From: Glacieibacterium arshaanense
GTDB taxonomy: Bacteria > Pseudomonadota > Alphaproteobacteria > Sphingomonadales > Sphingomonadaceae
DNA: 64,000 nucleotides
Direction: 5' to 3'
Assembly (NCBI RefSeq): GCF_004681125.1
Contig: NZ_SIHO01000003.1
Span: 1-64,000 of the forward strand
Position numbers and translations under genes: made by a program. Below, in pieces: positions 36,974-46,730 of the stretch. Numbering within the stretch: the stretch's first letter is position 1; every line of letters starts with the position of its first letter. A model generated the notes under the pieces. The model did no database searches. It was not told where the DNA came from and was given only the letters and a program-made list of their open reading frames with translations.

Positions 36974-37252
36974 ATGAGCCGCTCCGTTTGGAAAGGTCCG
37001 TTCGTAGACCTGCATTTGCTGAAGAAGGCCGAAACCCAGCAGGAGGCCGGGTCGAACGCGCGCCCGATCAAGACCTGGTCGCGCCGCTCGACGATCCTCC
37101 CGCAGTTCGTCGGCCTGACGTTCACCGTCTACAACGGCCGCAAGTTCGTGCCGGTGTCGGTCAATGAAGACATGGTCGGCATGAAGCTGGGTGAATTTGC
37201 GCCGACGCGCACGTTCACCGGCCATGCCGCCGACAAGAAGGCGAAACGCTGA
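36974..37252 (+). CDS. rpsS: 30S ribosomal protein S19
   Basis: The product is 92 residues: [20 protein letters not shown], then the conserved [20 protein letters not shown] and [20 protein letters not shown]. It sits at the head of the 30S subunit near the A-site finger. Its stop shares one base with the rplV start (TGATG). Confidence 0.98.
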   Translation: MSRSVWKGPFVDLHLLKKAETQQEAGSNARPIKTWSRRSTILPQFVGLTFTVYNGRKFVPVSVNEDMVGMKLGEFAPTRTFTGHAADKKAKR

Positions 37253-37641
37253 TGGGCAAGCCCGTAAATCCGCGCCGCGTTGGCGAAAAGGAAGCACTTG
37301 CGGTCGCGACGACCGTGCGTGGTTCGCCGTACAAGCTCAACCTCGTTGCGGGCCTGATCCGCGGCAAGAAGGTTGGCGACGCGCTCAACATCCTGACCTT
37401 CTCGAAGAAGGCCATGGCGATTGACGTGCGCAAGGTGCTGGCTTCGGCCATTGCCAACGCCGAAAACAACCACAACCTCGATGTCGATGCTCTCGTCGTC
37501 AAGGAAGCCAGCGTCGGCAAGGCGCTGGTGATGAAGCGCTTCACGCCGCGTGCGCGTGGTCGTGCTTCGCGCATCATCAAGCCGTTCAGCCGTATCCGCG
37601 TCGTTGTGCGCGAACTCGGTGACGAAGCGGAGAACGCATAA
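37252..37641 (+). CDS. rplV: 50S ribosomal protein L22
   Basis: The product is 129 residues with [20 protein letters not shown], the beta-hairpin region [20 protein letters not shown] that reaches into the exit tunnel, and [11 protein letters not shown]. It overlaps both neighbours by one base (TGATG and TAATG). The hairpin shows no deletion of the type linked to macrolide resistance. Confidence 0.98.
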   Translation: MGKPVNPRRVGEKEALAVATTVRGSPYKLNLVAGLIRGKKVGDALNILTFSKKAMAIDVRKVLASAIANAENNHNLDVDALVVKEASVGKALVMKRFTPRARGRASRIIKPFSRIRVVVRELGDEAENA

Positions 37642-38336
37642 TGGGTCACAAGTCCAACCCGATCGGTCTGCGCCTGCAGATCAACCGCACCTGGGACAGC
37701 CGCTGGTTTGCCGAAGGCGAAGACTATGGCCGTTTGCTGATCGAAGACATCAAGATCCGCAACTTCATCGTCAAGACGCATGCGCAGGCAGCGATCTCGA
37801 AGGTGGTCATTGAACGCCCGGCCAAGCTGTGCCGCGTGTCGATCTATGCCGCCCGCCCGGGTGTCATCATCGGCAAGAAGGGCGCCGACATCGACAAGCT
37901 CAAGCAGCAGATCGGTGCGATGACCAAGAGCGACGTTTCGGTCAACATCGTCGAAATCCGCAAGCCGGAAATCGACAGCCGCCTGGTTGCCCAGGGCGTT
38001 GCCGACCAGCTCGAGCGTCGTATCGCATTCCGTCGCGCTATGAAGCGTGCGGTCCAGTCGGCACTGCGTCTGGGTGCCGAAGGCATCAAGATCACCTGCT
38101 CGGGTCGTTTGGGCGGCGCTGAAATCGCCCGCACCGAATGGTATCGCGAAGGTCGCGTGCCGTTGCACACGCTGCGCGCCAATGTCGATTACGCCGAAGC
38201 CCAGGCCCACACCGCCTACGGCGTGTGCGGCATCAAGGTCTGGATCTTCAAGGGCGAAATTCTCGGCAATGATCCGATGGCGCAGGACCGGTTGATGATG
38301 GAAGCCCAGACTTCCGGCGTCCGGCCCGCCCGTTAA
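37641..38336 (+). CDS. rpsC: 30S ribosomal protein S3
   Basis: The product is 231 residues: [20 protein letters not shown], a KH domain with [17 protein letters not shown], and the C-terminal domain with [20 protein letters not shown]. It forms the mRNA entry channel with S4 and S5 and contributes to helicase activity. rplP follows after 21 nt. Confidence 0.98.
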   Translation: MGHKSNPIGLRLQINRTWDSRWFAEGEDYGRLLIEDIKIRNFIVKTHAQAAISKVVIERPAKLCRVSIYAARPGVIIGKKGADIDKLKQQIGAMTKSDVSVNIVEIRKPEIDSRLVAQGVADQLERRIAFRRAMKRAVQSALRLGAEGIKITCSGRLGGAEIARTEWYREGRVPLHTLRANVDYAEAQAHTAYGVCGIKVWIFKGEILGNDPMAQDRLMMEAQTSGVRPAR

Positions 38337-38357
38337 TCGCGCTAAGGGATAGTTCAA

Positions 38358-38786
38358 ATGTTGCAGCCAAAGCGCACAAAATTCCGCAAGCAGTTCAAGG
38401 GTCGCATCCATGGCGACGCGAAGGGCGGCACTGCGCTCAACTTCGGCGCGTTCGGCCTGAAGGCGATGGAGCCCGACCGTATCACGGCACGCCAGATCGA
38501 AGCCGCACGTCGTGCGATTTCGCGTCATATCAAGCGCGCCGGCCGGTTGTGGATCCGCATCTTCCCCGACGTGCCGGTCACGTCGAAGCCTGCGGAAGTC
38601 CGCATGGGTAAGGGTAAGGGTGCTCCCGAATTCTGGGCCGCCCGTGTCAAGCCGGGCCGGATCATGTTCGAGCTCGACGGCGTGCCGTACGATGTCGCCA
38701 AGGGCGCATTCGAACGTGCTGCTGCCAAGCTGCCGATCAAGACCAAGGTCATCGTTCGCCTCGGCGAGCCGACCGGCGAAGCATAA
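38358..38786 (+). CDS. rplP: 50S ribosomal protein L16
   Basis: The product is 142 residues: [20 protein letters not shown], the [20 protein letters not shown] segment, and the loop [17 protein letters not shown], which carries the arginine hydroxylated by YcfD in some bacteria. It contacts A-site tRNA. rpmC follows after 11 nt. Confidence 0.98.
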   Translation: MLQPKRTKFRKQFKGRIHGDAKGGTALNFGAFGLKAMEPDRITARQIEAARRAISRHIKRAGRLWIRIFPDVPVTSKPAEVRMGKGKGAPEFWAARVKPGRIMFELDGVPYDVAKGAFERAAAKLPIKTKVIVRLGEPTGEA

Positions 38787-38797
38787 GGTAAGGTAAG

Positions 38798-39007
38798 ATG
38801 ACCAAGATCGATGATCTGAAGGTTGCCAGCGACGACCAGCTCGCTACGCAGCTCGGCGACATGAAGCGCGAGCAGTTCAACCTGCGCTTCCAGGCCGCCA
38901 CCGGCCAGCTCGAAAAGCCGAGCCGCGTCCGCGAAGTGCGCCGCAACATTGCGCGCATCAAGACGCTGCAGGGCCAACGCGCCGCTGCCGCGCAGAAGGA
39001 GATTTAA
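38798..39007 (+). CDS. rpmC: 50S ribosomal protein L29
   Basis: The product is 69 residues, mainly two long helices: [20 protein letters not shown] and [20 protein letters not shown], then [13 protein letters not shown]. It sits at the tunnel exit beside L23 and takes part in SRP/trigger-factor docking. It lies 2 nt before rpsQ. Confidence 0.97.
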   Translation: MTKIDDLKVASDDQLATQLGDMKREQFNLRFQAATGQLEKPSRVREVRRNIARIKTLQGQRAAAAQKEI

Positions 39008-39009
39008 TC

Positions 39010-39249
39010 ATGCCGAAGCGCGTGTTGCAGGGCAAAGTCGTGTCGGACAAGACCGACAAGACCGTGGTTGTGCTGATCGAGCGCAAGGTTGCGCATCCGG
39101 TCTATGGCAAGATCATCCGTCGTTCGAAGAAGTATCACGCCCATGACGAGGGCAATGTCATCCGCGAAGGCGATACCGTCCGCATTGAAGAATGCGCGCC
39201 GATCTCCAAGCTGAAGACCTGGAAAGTGCTCGAGAAGGTCGGCGGTTAA
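39010..39249 (+). CDS. rpsQ: 30S ribosomal protein S17
   Basis: The product is 79 residues: [20 protein letters not shown] and [16 protein letters not shown], an OB-fold protein that binds 16S rRNA helix 11. It is the last gene of the S10 group; a 49-nt gap before rplN marks the start of the spc group without an obvious terminator. Confidence 0.98.
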   Translation: MPKRVLQGKVVSDKTDKTVVVLIERKVAHPVYGKIIRRSKKYHAHDEGNVIREGDTVRIEECAPISKLKTWKVLEKVGG

Positions 39250-39298
39250 TCCGCCTGATCGTTCTCGTTTTCACGAATTTTAGAGGAAGGATCGTACC

Positions 39299-39667
39299 AT
39301 GATCCAGATGCAGACGAACCTTGAAGTGGCCGACAACAGTGGCGCCAAGCGGGTGATGTGCATCAAGGTGCTGGGTGGCTCGAAGCGTCGCGTTGCCGGC
39401 GTTGGTGACACCATCGTCGTTTCCGTCAAGGAAGCCGCACCCAAGGGCAAGGTCAAGAAGGGCGACGTGCATCGTGCTGTCGTCGTTCGCACCGCCAAGG
39501 ATATCCGCCGCGCCGATGGCTCGGTCATCCGTTTCGATACCAATGCCGCCGTTCTCATCAACAAGAACGAAGAGCCGATCGGCACGCGTATCTTTGGCCC
39601 CGTCGTGCGCGAGCTGCGCGCTTCAGGTCACATGAAGATCATCAGTCTCGCGCCGGAGGTGCTGTAA
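39299..39667 (+). CDS. rplN: 50S ribosomal protein L14
   Basis: The product is 122 residues: [39 protein letters not shown] and [13 protein letters not shown], all standard L14. It contacts 16S rRNA at intersubunit bridges and is the target of the silencing factor RsfS. AGAGGAAGG lies 9 nt before the ATG. It overlaps rplX by one base. Confidence 0.98.
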   Translation: MIQMQTNLEVADNSGAKRVMCIKVLGGSKRRVAGVGDTIVVSVKEAAPKGKVKKGDVHRAVVVRTAKDIRRADGSVIRFDTNAAVLINKNEEPIGTRIFGPVVRELRASGHMKIISLAPEVL

Positions 39668-39990
39668 TGTCGGCTGCCAAAATCAAGAAGGGCGACAAGG
39701 TCGTCGTCCTGTCGGGTAAGGACAAGGGCCGCCACGGTGAAGTCACCAAAGCTATGCCCAAGGAAGGCAAGGTCGTGGTCAGCGGCGTCAACATGATGAC
39801 GCGCCACCGCAAGCCGACCCAGGCCAACCCGCAGGGTGGCCTCGAGCGTATCGAAGCGCCGATGTTCGTGTCGAAGGTCGCAATCGAAGACCCCAAGACC
39901 GGCAAGCCGACGCGCGTGGGTTTCAAGATTCTGGAAGATGGTCGCAAGGTACGTGTTGCCAAGCGGTCGGGTGAGGTGATCGATGGCTGA
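39667..39990 (+). CDS. rplX: 50S ribosomal protein L24
   Basis: The product is 107 residues with the KOW motif [20 protein letters not shown] near the N terminus and [19 protein letters not shown], as in L24, one of the two assembly-initiator proteins of the large subunit. It overlaps rplE by 8 nt. Confidence 0.97.
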   Translation: MSAAKIKKGDKVVVLSGKDKGRHGEVTKAMPKEGKVVVSGVNMMTRHRKPTQANPQGGLERIEAPMFVSKVAIEDPKTGKPTRVGFKILEDGRKVRVAKRSGEVIDG

Positions 39991-40564
39991 TGCAGCTAAA
40001 CTGACCAAGATGCAGCAACTGTACGTGGACAAGATCCGCGGACAGATGGTCGAGCAGTTCGGTTACAAGAACCTGATGCAGGTGCCCAAGATTGACAAGA
40101 TTGTCATCAACATGGGTGTCGGTGATGCGACGCAGGACAAGAAGCTTGTCGATGCGGCTGCCGCTGAAATGGCGCTGATTGCCGGCCAGAAGCCGGTCGT
40201 CACACGCGCCAAGAAGTCGGTCGCCGTGTTCAAGCTGCGCGAAGGCATGCCGATCGGCTGCAAGGTGACGCTGCGCCGCGAGAAGATGTACGATTTCCTC
40301 GACCGCCTGATCACCATCGCGCTGCCGCGCGTCCGAGATTTCCGTGGTGTGAACCCGAAGTCGTTCGATGGCCGTGGCAATTATGCGATGGGCCTCAAGG
40401 AACAGATCGTGTTCCCGGAAATCAACTATGACCGCATCGCCAAGATCCGCGGCATGGACATCATCATCACGACGACCGCGAAGACCGACGATGAAGCGCG
40501 GGCGTTGCTCTATGCATTCGGCATGCCGTTCACCGGCATGAACGAAGCCAAGAAGGCTGCTTGA
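39983..40564 (+). CDS. rplE: 50S ribosomal protein L5
   Basis: The product is 193 residues: [39 protein letters not shown], and the P-site tRNA loop region [19 protein letters not shown]. It binds 5S rRNA with L18. Its ATG lies inside rplX. The C-terminal stretch [19 protein letters not shown] is typical. Confidence 0.98.
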   Translation: MADAAKLTKMQQLYVDKIRGQMVEQFGYKNLMQVPKIDKIVINMGVGDATQDKKLVDAAAAEMALIAGQKPVVTRAKKSVAVFKLREGMPIGCKVTLRREKMYDFLDRLITIALPRVRDFRGVNPKSFDGRGNYAMGLKEQIVFPEINYDRIAKIRGMDIIITTTAKTDDEARALLYAFGMPFTGMNEAKKAA

Positions 40565-40565
40565 G

Positions 40566-40871
40566 ATGGCAAAGAAGAGCTCAGTTAACAAGAACAACCG
40601 CCGCAAGGCGATGGTCAAGCAGTATGCGCCCAAGTTCGCAGCCTTGAAGGCGATTGCCGCCGACGAGAGCAAGGACGAAGGCGAGCGCCTGATGGCCCGC
40701 CTGAAGATGGCGGAACTGCCGCGCAACGCGAACCCGACGCGGGTCCGCAACCGTTGCGAGCTGACCGGTCGCAGCCGCGCCGTCTATCGCAAGTTCAAAT
40801 TGTCGCGCATCATGCTGCGGGAACTGGCCAACAAGGGCCTCATCCCCGGCGTGACGAAGTCGAGCTGGTAA
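40566..40871 (+). CDS. rpsN: 30S ribosomal protein S14 (zinc-free form)
   Basis: The product is 101 residues, the long S14 type without the CxxC-CxxC zinc ribbon: only one Cys is present ([20 protein letters not shown]). The C terminus [18 protein letters not shown] is the standard proteobacterial one. It lies 1 nt after rplE. Confidence 0.98.
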   Translation: MAKKSSVNKNNRRKAMVKQYAPKFAALKAIAADESKDEGERLMARLKMAELPRNANPTRVRNRCELTGRSRAVYRKFKLSRIMLRELANKGLIPGVTKSSW

Positions 40872-40880
40872 GGGCACGAT

Positions 40881-41279
40881 ATGTCATTGACTGATCCCCT
40901 GGGTGATATGCTCACCCGCATCCGTAACGGCCAGCAGGCCCGCAAGGATTCGGTGCTGACGCCGGCGTCAAAGCTGCGCGCCCGCGTTCTCGATGTGCTG
41001 CAGCGCGAAGGCTATATTCGCGGCTACAGCGATGCCGATAGCGGCAACGCCCAGGCGGCGCTGCGCATCGATCTGAAGTATTTCGAAGGCCAGCCGGCGA
41101 TCCAGCACATTGCGCGGATCTCCAAGCCCGGCCGTCGCGTCTATTCGGGCGCGAACGACCTGCCGCGGATCCGCAACGGTCTCGGCATCGCCATTGTTTC
41201 GACGCCCAAGGGTGTTCTGTCCGACGCGGAAGCGCGTGAGCAGAATGCCGGCGGCGAAGTCCTTTGTCAGGTATTCTAA
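40881..41279 (+). CDS. rpsH: 30S ribosomal protein S8
   Basis: The product is 132 residues: [24 protein letters not shown]-type helix [18 protein letters not shown], then [19 protein letters not shown] with the conserved STPKG. It binds helix 21 of 16S rRNA. In E. coli it represses the spc operon at the L5 site; no such mimic was searched for here. rplF follows after 3 nt. Confidence 0.98.
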   Translation: MSLTDPLGDMLTRIRNGQQARKDSVLTPASKLRARVLDVLQREGYIRGYSDADSGNAQAALRIDLKYFEGQPAIQHIARISKPGRRVYSGANDLPRIRNGLGIAIVSTPKGVLSDAEAREQNAGGEVLCQVF

Positions 41280-41282
41280 GCC

Positions 41283-41816
41283 ATGTCGCGCATCGGTAAG
41301 AAATCGGTTCCGGTTCCAGCCGGAGTCACCGCCACCATCGAAGGCGGCCAGATCAGCGTCAAGGGTCCCAAGGGCACCCTGTCGATGCCGCTGGTCGAAG
41401 ACATCAGCTACACGCTTGAAGACGGCGCCATCTCGGTGATGCCGGCGAACGAGTCGAAGCGCGCGCGCGCCTTCTGGGGCATGCAGCGCACGATGGTTTC
41501 GAACCTCGTGGTTGGCGTCTCGGACGGCTTCACCAAGGTCCTCGAAATTACCGGCGTCGGCTATCGTGCCAGCGTCCAGGGGTCGAACCTCAAGCTGCAG
41601 CTCGGCTACAGCCATGACGTCGACTTCCCGATCCCGACCGGCATCGCCATCAAGACTCCCGACCAGACGACGGTCGAGATCAGCGGTGCCGATCGCCAGC
41701 AGGTCGGCCAGGTCGCGGCGGAAATCCGCCGCTGGCGCAAGCCCGAGCCTTACAAGGGCAAGGGTATCAAGTATCGCGGCGAGTTCATCTTCCGCAAGGA
41801 AGGGAAGAAGAAGTAA
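41283..41816 (+). CDS. rplF: 50S ribosomal protein L6
   Basis: The product is 177 residues: [40 protein letters not shown], and the signature [20 protein letters not shown]. It sits near the sarcin-ricin loop at the factor-binding site. It overlaps rplR by one base (TAATG). Confidence 0.98.
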   Translation: MSRIGKKSVPVPAGVTATIEGGQISVKGPKGTLSMPLVEDISYTLEDGAISVMPANESKRARAFWGMQRTMVSNLVVGVSDGFTKVLEITGVGYRASVQGSNLKLQLGYSHDVDFPIPTGIAIKTPDQTTVEISGADRQQVGQVAAEIRRWRKPEPYKGKGIKYRGEFIFRKEGKKK

Positions 41817-42172
41817 TGGGCAAAGAACTATCCTTGTTCGAACAGCGCCGCCGGCGCGTTCGCACCGCACTCAAGGCGAAGTCGAGCGGACGTCCGCGTC
41901 TGTCGATCCATCGCTCGTCGCAGCACATCTATGCGCAGGTCATCGATGATGCCGCCGGCGTGACGGTGGCTTCGGCCTCGACGCTCGAAAAGGACGTGCG
42001 CGGCACGACCGGCGCGACCACGACGGCCGCGAACGAAGTCGGCAAGCGTCTGGCCGAACGCGCCAAGGCCGCCGGTGTCACCACCGTCGTGTTCGATCGC
42101 GGCGGCTTCCTGTTCCACGGTCGCGTCAAGGCTTTGGCCGAAGGCGCCCGCGAAGCCGGTTTGGAGTTTTAA
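41816..42172 (+). CDS. rplR: 50S ribosomal protein L18
   Basis: The product is 118 residues: [37 protein letters not shown], and [20 protein letters not shown]. It binds 5S rRNA together with L5 in the central protuberance. rpsE follows after 3 nt. Confidence 0.98.
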   Translation: MGKELSLFEQRRRRVRTALKAKSSGRPRLSIHRSSQHIYAQVIDDAAGVTVASASTLEKDVRGTTGATTTAANEVGKRLAERAKAAGVTTVVFDRGGFLFHGRVKALAEGAREAGLEF

Positions 42173-42175
42173 GAG

Positions 42176-42871
42176 ATGGCAGTCGAACCTCGTAACGGCC
42201 CCGGCGCTGGTCCTGGCGGTAACCGCAACGGCCCTGGTGGTCCCGGTGGCGGTCGTGGCCGTGGTGGCGGCGATCGTGATCGCAACCAGCGTGGCGGCCG
42301 TGGCGGCCCGCAGGCCGGCGGCATCGAAGGCGGCGAAGAACTGGTCGAAAAGCTCGTCCACATCAACCGCGTTTCGAAGACCGTCAAGGGCGGCAAGCGC
42401 TTCGGTTTTGCGGCACTCGTCGTCGTCGGCGACGGCAAGGGTCGGGTCGGCTTCGGTCATGGCAAGGCGCGCGAAGTGCCCGAAGCCATCGCCAAGGCGA
42501 CGGCTGCTGCCAAGAAGGCGATGATCCGCGTGCCGCTGCGCGATGGCCGCACGCTGCACCATGATGGCCGTGGCCATTTCGGCGCCGGCAAGGTCTATGT
42601 GCGCTCGGCGACGCAGGGTACCGGCATCATCGCCGGTGGTCCGATGCGCGCCGTGTTCGAAAGCCTTGGCGTTGCCGACGTGGTGACCAAGTCGGTCGGC
42701 ACCAACAACCCGTACAACATGATCCGCGCAACGTTTGCCGCGCTTGGCGAACAGACGTCGCCGAAGTCGGTGGCGCAGCGCCGTGGCAAGAAGATTGCCG
42801 ATCTGCTGTCGCGTCGCGGCGATCTTTCGGCACGTACCGCCGAAGTCGACGCCGAAGCGATCGTGGCTTAA
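42176..42871 (+). CDS. rpsE: 30S ribosomal protein S5 with glycine/arginine-rich N-terminal extension
   Basis: The product is 231 residues, about 65 longer than E. coli S5. Residues about 55-231 are the normal S5: [57 protein letters not shown]. The first 50 or so are a low-complexity Gly/Pro/Arg/Asn tail ([20 protein letters not shown]). Such tails occur in alphaproteobacterial S5. It would be flexible on the 30S surface near the mRNA entrance and could bind RNA. Confidence 0.98.
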   Translation: MAVEPRNGPGAGPGGNRNGPGGPGGGRGRGGGDRDRNQRGGRGGPQAGGIEGGEELVEKLVHINRVSKTVKGGKRFGFAALVVVGDGKGRVGFGHGKAREVPEAIAKATAAAKKAMIRVPLRDGRTLHHDGRGHFGAGKVYVRSATQGTGIIAGGPMRAVFESLGVADVVTKSVGTNNPYNMIRATFAALGEQTSPKSVAQRRGKKIADLLSRRGDLSARTAEVDAEAIVA

Positions 42872-42882
42872 GGACACACACC

Positions 42883-43062
42883 ATGAGCACGCTCAAAGTC
42901 ACCCAGATCGGTTCGCCGATCCGCCGCCAGCCCGATCAGGAAGCAACCCTGGTCGGCCTGGGTCTCAACAAGATGCATCGCACGCGTGAACTCGAAGACA
43001 CGCCGTCGGTGCGTGGTATGATCCGCAAGGTCAGCCACCTTGTGAAGGTCGAAAACGCCTGA
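42883..43062 (+). CDS. rpmD: 50S ribosomal protein L30
   Basis: The product is a 59-residue L30: [40 protein letters not shown] and [22 protein letters not shown] lies 8 nt before the ATG, 11 nt after rpsE. A hairpin (AAACGCC TGA GGCGTTT) is centred on its stop codon. Confidence 0.97.
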   Translation: MSTLKVTQIGSPIRRQPDQEATLVGLGLNKMHRTRELEDTPSVRGMIRKVSHLVKVENA

Positions 43063-43105
43063 GGCGTTTCGGCCATCCTCCCATCAGTCTCCGGCCCTGG
43101 GCCGG
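43053..43105 (+). other. Two hairpins in the rpmD-rplO junction
   Basis: AAACGCC (43053-43059) pairs with GGCGTTT (43063-43069) around the rpmD stop TGA. CCGGCCC/GGGCCGG forms a second perfect hairpin at 43091-43105. Neither has a long T-run, so a processing or regulatory role is as likely as termination. The rplO start is 33 nt further on. Confidence 0.5.
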
Positions 43106-43138
43106 TGCGCGTCCACAGCGAAAGCGAGTGCAAAGACC

Positions 43139-43633
43139 ATGAAACTCAACGATCTTCACGATAATGCCGGTGCCCGCAAGTCACGCGTCCGCGTTGGCCG
43201 CGGTATCGGTTCGGGCGTCGGCAAGACCGCCGGCCGTGGTCAAAAGGGCCAGAAGTCACGCTCGGGCGTGGCCATCAAGGGCTTCGAAGGTGGCCAGATG
43301 CCGCTCCACATGCGTATCCCGAAGCGTGGCTTCAACAACGCGCTGCGTGTTGAATACGCCGAGGTCAACCTCGTGACGCTGCAGAAGGCCGTCGATGCCG
43401 GCAAGATCAAGGCTGGCGACAGCCTCGACGGTGCCGCGCTGGTTGCCGCCGGTGTCATCAGCCATGCCCGCGAAGGCGTCCGCCTGCTCGGCAAGGGCGC
43501 GCTGACCGCCAAGCTCAACCTCAAGCTCGCCGGCGTCACCAAGTCGGCGCGTGCCGCGGTTGAAGCCGCCGGTGGCAGCATCGAACTGCCGGTCGTCAAG
43601 CCGGTGGTCGAACGCAAGCCGCGCAACGCCTGA
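43139..43633 (+). CDS. rplO: 50S ribosomal protein L15
   Basis: The product is 164 residues: [40 protein letters not shown], and [17 protein letters not shown], all standard L15. It is a late-assembling protein that spans the large-subunit interior. It lies 76 nt after rpmD, and a terminator-like hairpin follows its stop before secY. Confidence 0.98.
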   Translation: MKLNDLHDNAGARKSRVRVGRGIGSGVGKTAGRGQKGQKSRSGVAIKGFEGGQMPLHMRIPKRGFNNALRVEYAEVNLVTLQKAVDAGKIKAGDSLDGAALVAAGVISHAREGVRLLGKGALTAKLNLKLAGVTKSARAAVEAAGGSIELPVVKPVVERKPRNA

Positions 43634-43643
43634 TCCTGACAGA

Positions 43644-43679
43644 CCCGCGCCGCCAACTGGCCGCGCGGGTTTTGTCGTT
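43644..43679 (+). terminator. Terminator-like hairpin between rplO and secY
   Basis: CCCGCGC (43644-43650) pairs with GCGCGGG (43663-43669), followed by TTTTGTCGTTT. It lies 10 nt after rplO inside the spc operon. The remaining 120 nt before secY show no clear promoter. Confidence 0.65.
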
Positions 43680-43800
43680 TAAGGCATAGCCATTGACGCA
43701 ATGCGTCCCTATCTAGACGCGACACGGGGCCTCTCGCGTATTCGGGCAGCGTATTGGGATGGCACTCCAAGCGTCATCGATTTGATTGGGTAAAGCGAAC

Positions 43801-45153
43801 ATGGCGTCTGCAGCGCAGCAAATGGCGGGCAACCTCAGCCTCGCCAACTTTTCCAAAGCAACCGAGCTCAAGAAGCGCCTGTGGTTCACACTCGGCGCGC
43901 TGATCGTGTTCCGCCTGTTGTCGTTCGTGCCGCTGCCCGGGATCGACCCGACGGCGCTGGGCTCGCTGTTTGCGAGCACCAAGGGCGGCGTGCTCGACTT
44001 TTTCAACATGTTCTCGGGCGGCGCGCTGTCGCGCATGTCGCTGATCGCGCTTGGCGTGACGCCGTACATTACCGCCTCGATCATCATCCAGCTGATGACG
44101 TCGCTGGTGCCGTCGCTGGCGTCGATCAAGAAGGAAGGCGAGTCGGGCCGCAAGAAGCTCAACCAGTACACGCGCTACGGCACCGTGCTGCTGACCGCGA
44201 TCCAAGGCTATTCGATTGCCGTCGGGCTTGAAAGCTGGGGCGCTGACCAAGGCCTGTCGGCGGTCATCGATCCGGGCTATTTCTTCCGCATCACCACCGT
44301 CATCAGCCTGATTGGCGGCACGATGTTCCTGATGTGGCTGGGTGAACAGATCACTAGTCGCGGCATCGGCAACGGCGTTTCGCTGATCATCATGGCCGGC
44401 ATCGTCGCGCACATGCCGACCGCTATCGGCCAGCTGTTCGAACAGACGCGCACCGGCGCGCTGTCGGCGCCGTTCATCCTGCTGGTGGCGATCATTGCGC
44501 TCGCCACGGTGGCGTTCATCTGCCTGATGGAGCGTGCACAGCGCCGCATCCTGATCCAGTATCCCAAGCGTCAGGCCGGCAACCAGATGTTCCAGGGCGA
44601 CAGCTCGCATCTGCCGCTGAAGATCAACACCGCCGGTGTCATTCCGCCGATTTTCGCATCGTCGCTGCTGCTGATGCCGCTGACCATCGCGCAGTTCGCC
44701 GGCCAGTCGGGCAAGGGGCCGGATTGGCTACTGACCGTCACCACTGCGCTGCAGCACGGCGCGCCGCTGTACATGGCGCTCTATGCGGCCGGCATCATCT
44801 TCTTCAGCTTCTTCTACACTGCGGTGGTGTTCAACCCCGAAGAAACCGCGGACAATCTCAAGAAGCATGGCGGCTTCGTGCCCGGCATCCGGCCCGGCGC
44901 CAAGACGATGGAGTATCTCGACTACGTGCTGACGCGGATTACCGTGGTTGGCGCGGCGTATCTGACGCTCATCTGCCTGCTGCCTGAGTTCCTGATCTCG
45001 AAGATGTCGATTCCCTTCTATTTCGGCGGCACCTCGCTGCTGATCGTCGTCAACGTGACGATGGATACCGTCGCGCAGATCCAGAGCCATCTGCTTGCGC
45101 ACCAATACCAGGGCCTCATCAAGAAGGCGAAGCTGAGGGGTAACCGCCGTTGA
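43801..45153 (+). CDS. secY: Preprotein translocase subunit SecY
   Basis: The product is 450 residues with ten membrane helices, starting MASAAQQMAGNLSLANFSKA. It shows RLLSFVPLPGIDP, the plug region LDFFNMFSGGALSRMSLIAL, GNGVSLIIMAGIV and the loop YFNPEET-like AVVFNPEETADNLKKHGGF. It forms the channel driven by SecA. The ATG is preferred over a TTG 15 nt upstream. Its stop overlaps the adk start. Confidence 0.98.
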   Translation: MASAAQQMAGNLSLANFSKATELKKRLWFTLGALIVFRLLSFVPLPGIDPTALGSLFASTKGGVLDFFNMFSGGALSRMSLIALGVTPYITASIIIQLMTSLVPSLASIKKEGESGRKKLNQYTRYGTVLLTAIQGYSIAVGLESWGADQGLSAVIDPGYFFRITTVISLIGGTMFLMWLGEQITSRGIGNGVSLIIMAGIVAHMPTAIGQLFEQTRTGALSAPFILLVAIIALATVAFICLMERAQRRILIQYPKRQAGNQMFQGDSSHLPLKINTAGVIPPIFASSLLLMPLTIAQFAGQSGKGPDWLLTVTTALQHGAPLYMALYAAGIIFFSFFYTAVVFNPEETADNLKKHGGFVPGIRPGAKTMEYLDYVLTRITVVGAAYLTLICLLPEFLISKMSIPFYFGGTSLLIVVNVTMDTVAQIQSHLLAHQYQGLIKKAKLRGNRR

Positions 45154-45800
45154 AGATCATCATCCTGCTCGGACCTCCCGGCGCAGGAAAGGGTACCCAG
45201 GCTGCACGGCTGACCGCCGCGCGTGGCATGGTGCAGCTTTCCACCGGTGACATGCTGCGCGCTGCAGTCAAATCGGGCAGTGCGCTCGGTGTGCAGGCCA
45301 AGGCGGTGATGGATGCCGGTGCGTTGATGCCCGACGAAGTCGTCAGCGGACTCATCGCCGAGCAGCTCGATGTTGGTGCCGATCACCCCGGCTTCATCCT
45401 TGATGGTTATCCGCGCACGCTCGGTCAGGCGCAGGCGCTCGACGCGATGCTGGTAGCGAAGCGCCTCAACCTCGATCACGTCATCGAACTCGCCGTCGAC
45501 GAAGACCTGCTGGTCGACCGCGTTACCGGTCGCTTCACCTGCGCCACCTGCGGCGAAGGCTATCACGACCGCCACAAGCAGCCCAAGGTTGCCGGTACCT
45601 GCGACGTCTGCGGCGGCCACGAGTTCAAGCGCCGGCCCGACGACAATGCCGAAACCGTGCGCGCCCGCATGGCTGAATATCGCGCCAAAACCGCGCCGAT
45701 CCTGCCGTACTATGACGAGCGCCAGCTGGTGACCCGCGTCGATGGCATGGCGAGCATGGACGACGTTGCTGCCGCAATTGATGCGGTGCTCGACAAGTAA
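45150..45800 (+). CDS. adk: Adenylate kinase (zinc-type LID)
   Basis: The product is 216 residues: P-loop LLGPPGAGKGTQA, STGDMLRAAV (AMP binding), LDGYPRTLGQAQ, and a LID domain with four cysteines (C131, C134, C151, C154), which usually bind structural zinc. It interconverts ATP+AMP and 2 ADP. The start is TTG within the secY stop (TTGA overlap), with GAGGGG upstream, so translation is coupled to secY. Confidence 0.96.
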   Translation: MKIIILLGPPGAGKGTQAARLTAARGMVQLSTGDMLRAAVKSGSALGVQAKAVMDAGALMPDEVVSGLIAEQLDVGADHPGFILDGYPRTLGQAQALDAMLVAKRLNLDHVIELAVDEDLLVDRVTGRFTCATCGEGYHDRHKQPKVAGTCDVCGGHEFKRRPDDNAETVRARMAEYRAKTAPILPYYDERQLVTRVDGMASMDDVAAAIDAVLDK

Positions 45801-45820
45801 CGCGGCACGGGGAGGCGGCG

Positions 45821-46549
45821 ATGGCTGAACTCGCAGGCAAACGCATCGTGATTATCGGCGGCTCGTCAGGCATCGGCTTCGGTGTCGCCACGGCAGCGCT
45901 GGCTGCCGGCGCTTACGTCATCATTGCATCTCGCCGCCAGGAACAGGTCGATGCCGCATGCGCTAAGCTTGGCGCCGGGGCCAGCGGTCAGGCGCTCGAT
46001 GTGTCGGATGAAGCTGCGGTTGCCGCGTTCTTTGCGCAGGTCGGCGCGCTCGATCATCTCGTCTACAGTGCCGGCGACTGGTCGGCGGCTGGCAGCGGCA
46101 GCATCGCCAGCCTTGATCTCGATGCCGCGCGCGCAGTGTTTGGCATCCGCTTCTGGGGCGCACTCGCCTGCGTCAAGCATTCGCTCGGCACGCTTGCTGC
46201 CGACGGGTCGATCACGCTGACCGACGGCAGCATGGCGCAGCGCCCGGTCAAGGGTCGCGCGGTGACCAGTGCGATGCTCGGCGCGATCGAGCATCTGGCG
46301 CGCAGCCTTGCCGTCGATCTCGCGCCCATTCGCGTCAACGCAGTTTGCCCCGGCGCCATCGCCACGCCGGCCTGGGACTTCATCCCGGCCGACCAGCGCG
46401 CGACGCGAATCGCCCAGATGACGGCGAACACCCCGCTGCCGCGCATGGGCGAGCCCGCGGAGATTGCGCTGACCTATCTGCACCTGATGCAGGCGACCTA
46501 TACCACGGGGCAGGTGCTGCGCGTCGACGGGGGGTTGTCGCTGGTTTGA
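45821..46549 (+). CDS. Short-chain dehydrogenase/reductase (SDR)
   Basis: The product is a 242-residue classical SDR. It has the Rossmann loop IIGGSSGIGFGVA, DVSDEAAV, HLVYSAGDWSAAG (NNAG position), a late PGAIATPAW, and the C-terminal TYTTGQVLRVDGGLSLV. The catalytic region reads LTDGSMAQRPVKGRAVTSAM. The usual YxxxK tyrosine is not obvious (RAVTSAM takes its place), so catalysis may be altered. It lies 20 nt after adk, inside the ribosomal superoperon, where most relatives have none. Confidence 0.88.
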   Translation: MAELAGKRIVIIGGSSGIGFGVATAALAAGAYVIIASRRQEQVDAACAKLGAGASGQALDVSDEAAVAAFFAQVGALDHLVYSAGDWSAAGSGSIASLDLDAARAVFGIRFWGALACVKHSLGTLAADGSITLTDGSMAQRPVKGRAVTSAMLGAIEHLARSLAVDLAPIRVNAVCPGAIATPAWDFIPADQRATRIAQMTANTPLPRMGEPAEIALTYLHLMQATYTTGQVLRVDGGLSLV

Positions 46550-46591
46550 CGGCGCTGCGACGGGCCGTGCGGCAAGCCCCGTCATTGCGAC

Positions 46592-46620
46592 TTGACACGG
46601 ACGGAATTGCCCACTAGCAC
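46592..46620 (+). promoter_or_regulatory. Possible promoter before rpsM
   Basis: TTGACA (46592-46597) is followed after 17 nt by TAGCAC (46615-46620). The -35 box is perfect and the -10 box poor. It lies in the 181-nt gap between the SDR gene and rpsM and could drive the alpha operon independently. Confidence 0.35.
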
Positions 46621-46730
46621 GCGCAATTCCGAACAAACGGAATTCACACGCCGGGTGCCTTATTGGCGCTCGGTTTAAGCTTTGAGATGGGACGCCTGCC
46701 CTCGCGTCCCGTGGAGCAGGAGAAAAATCT

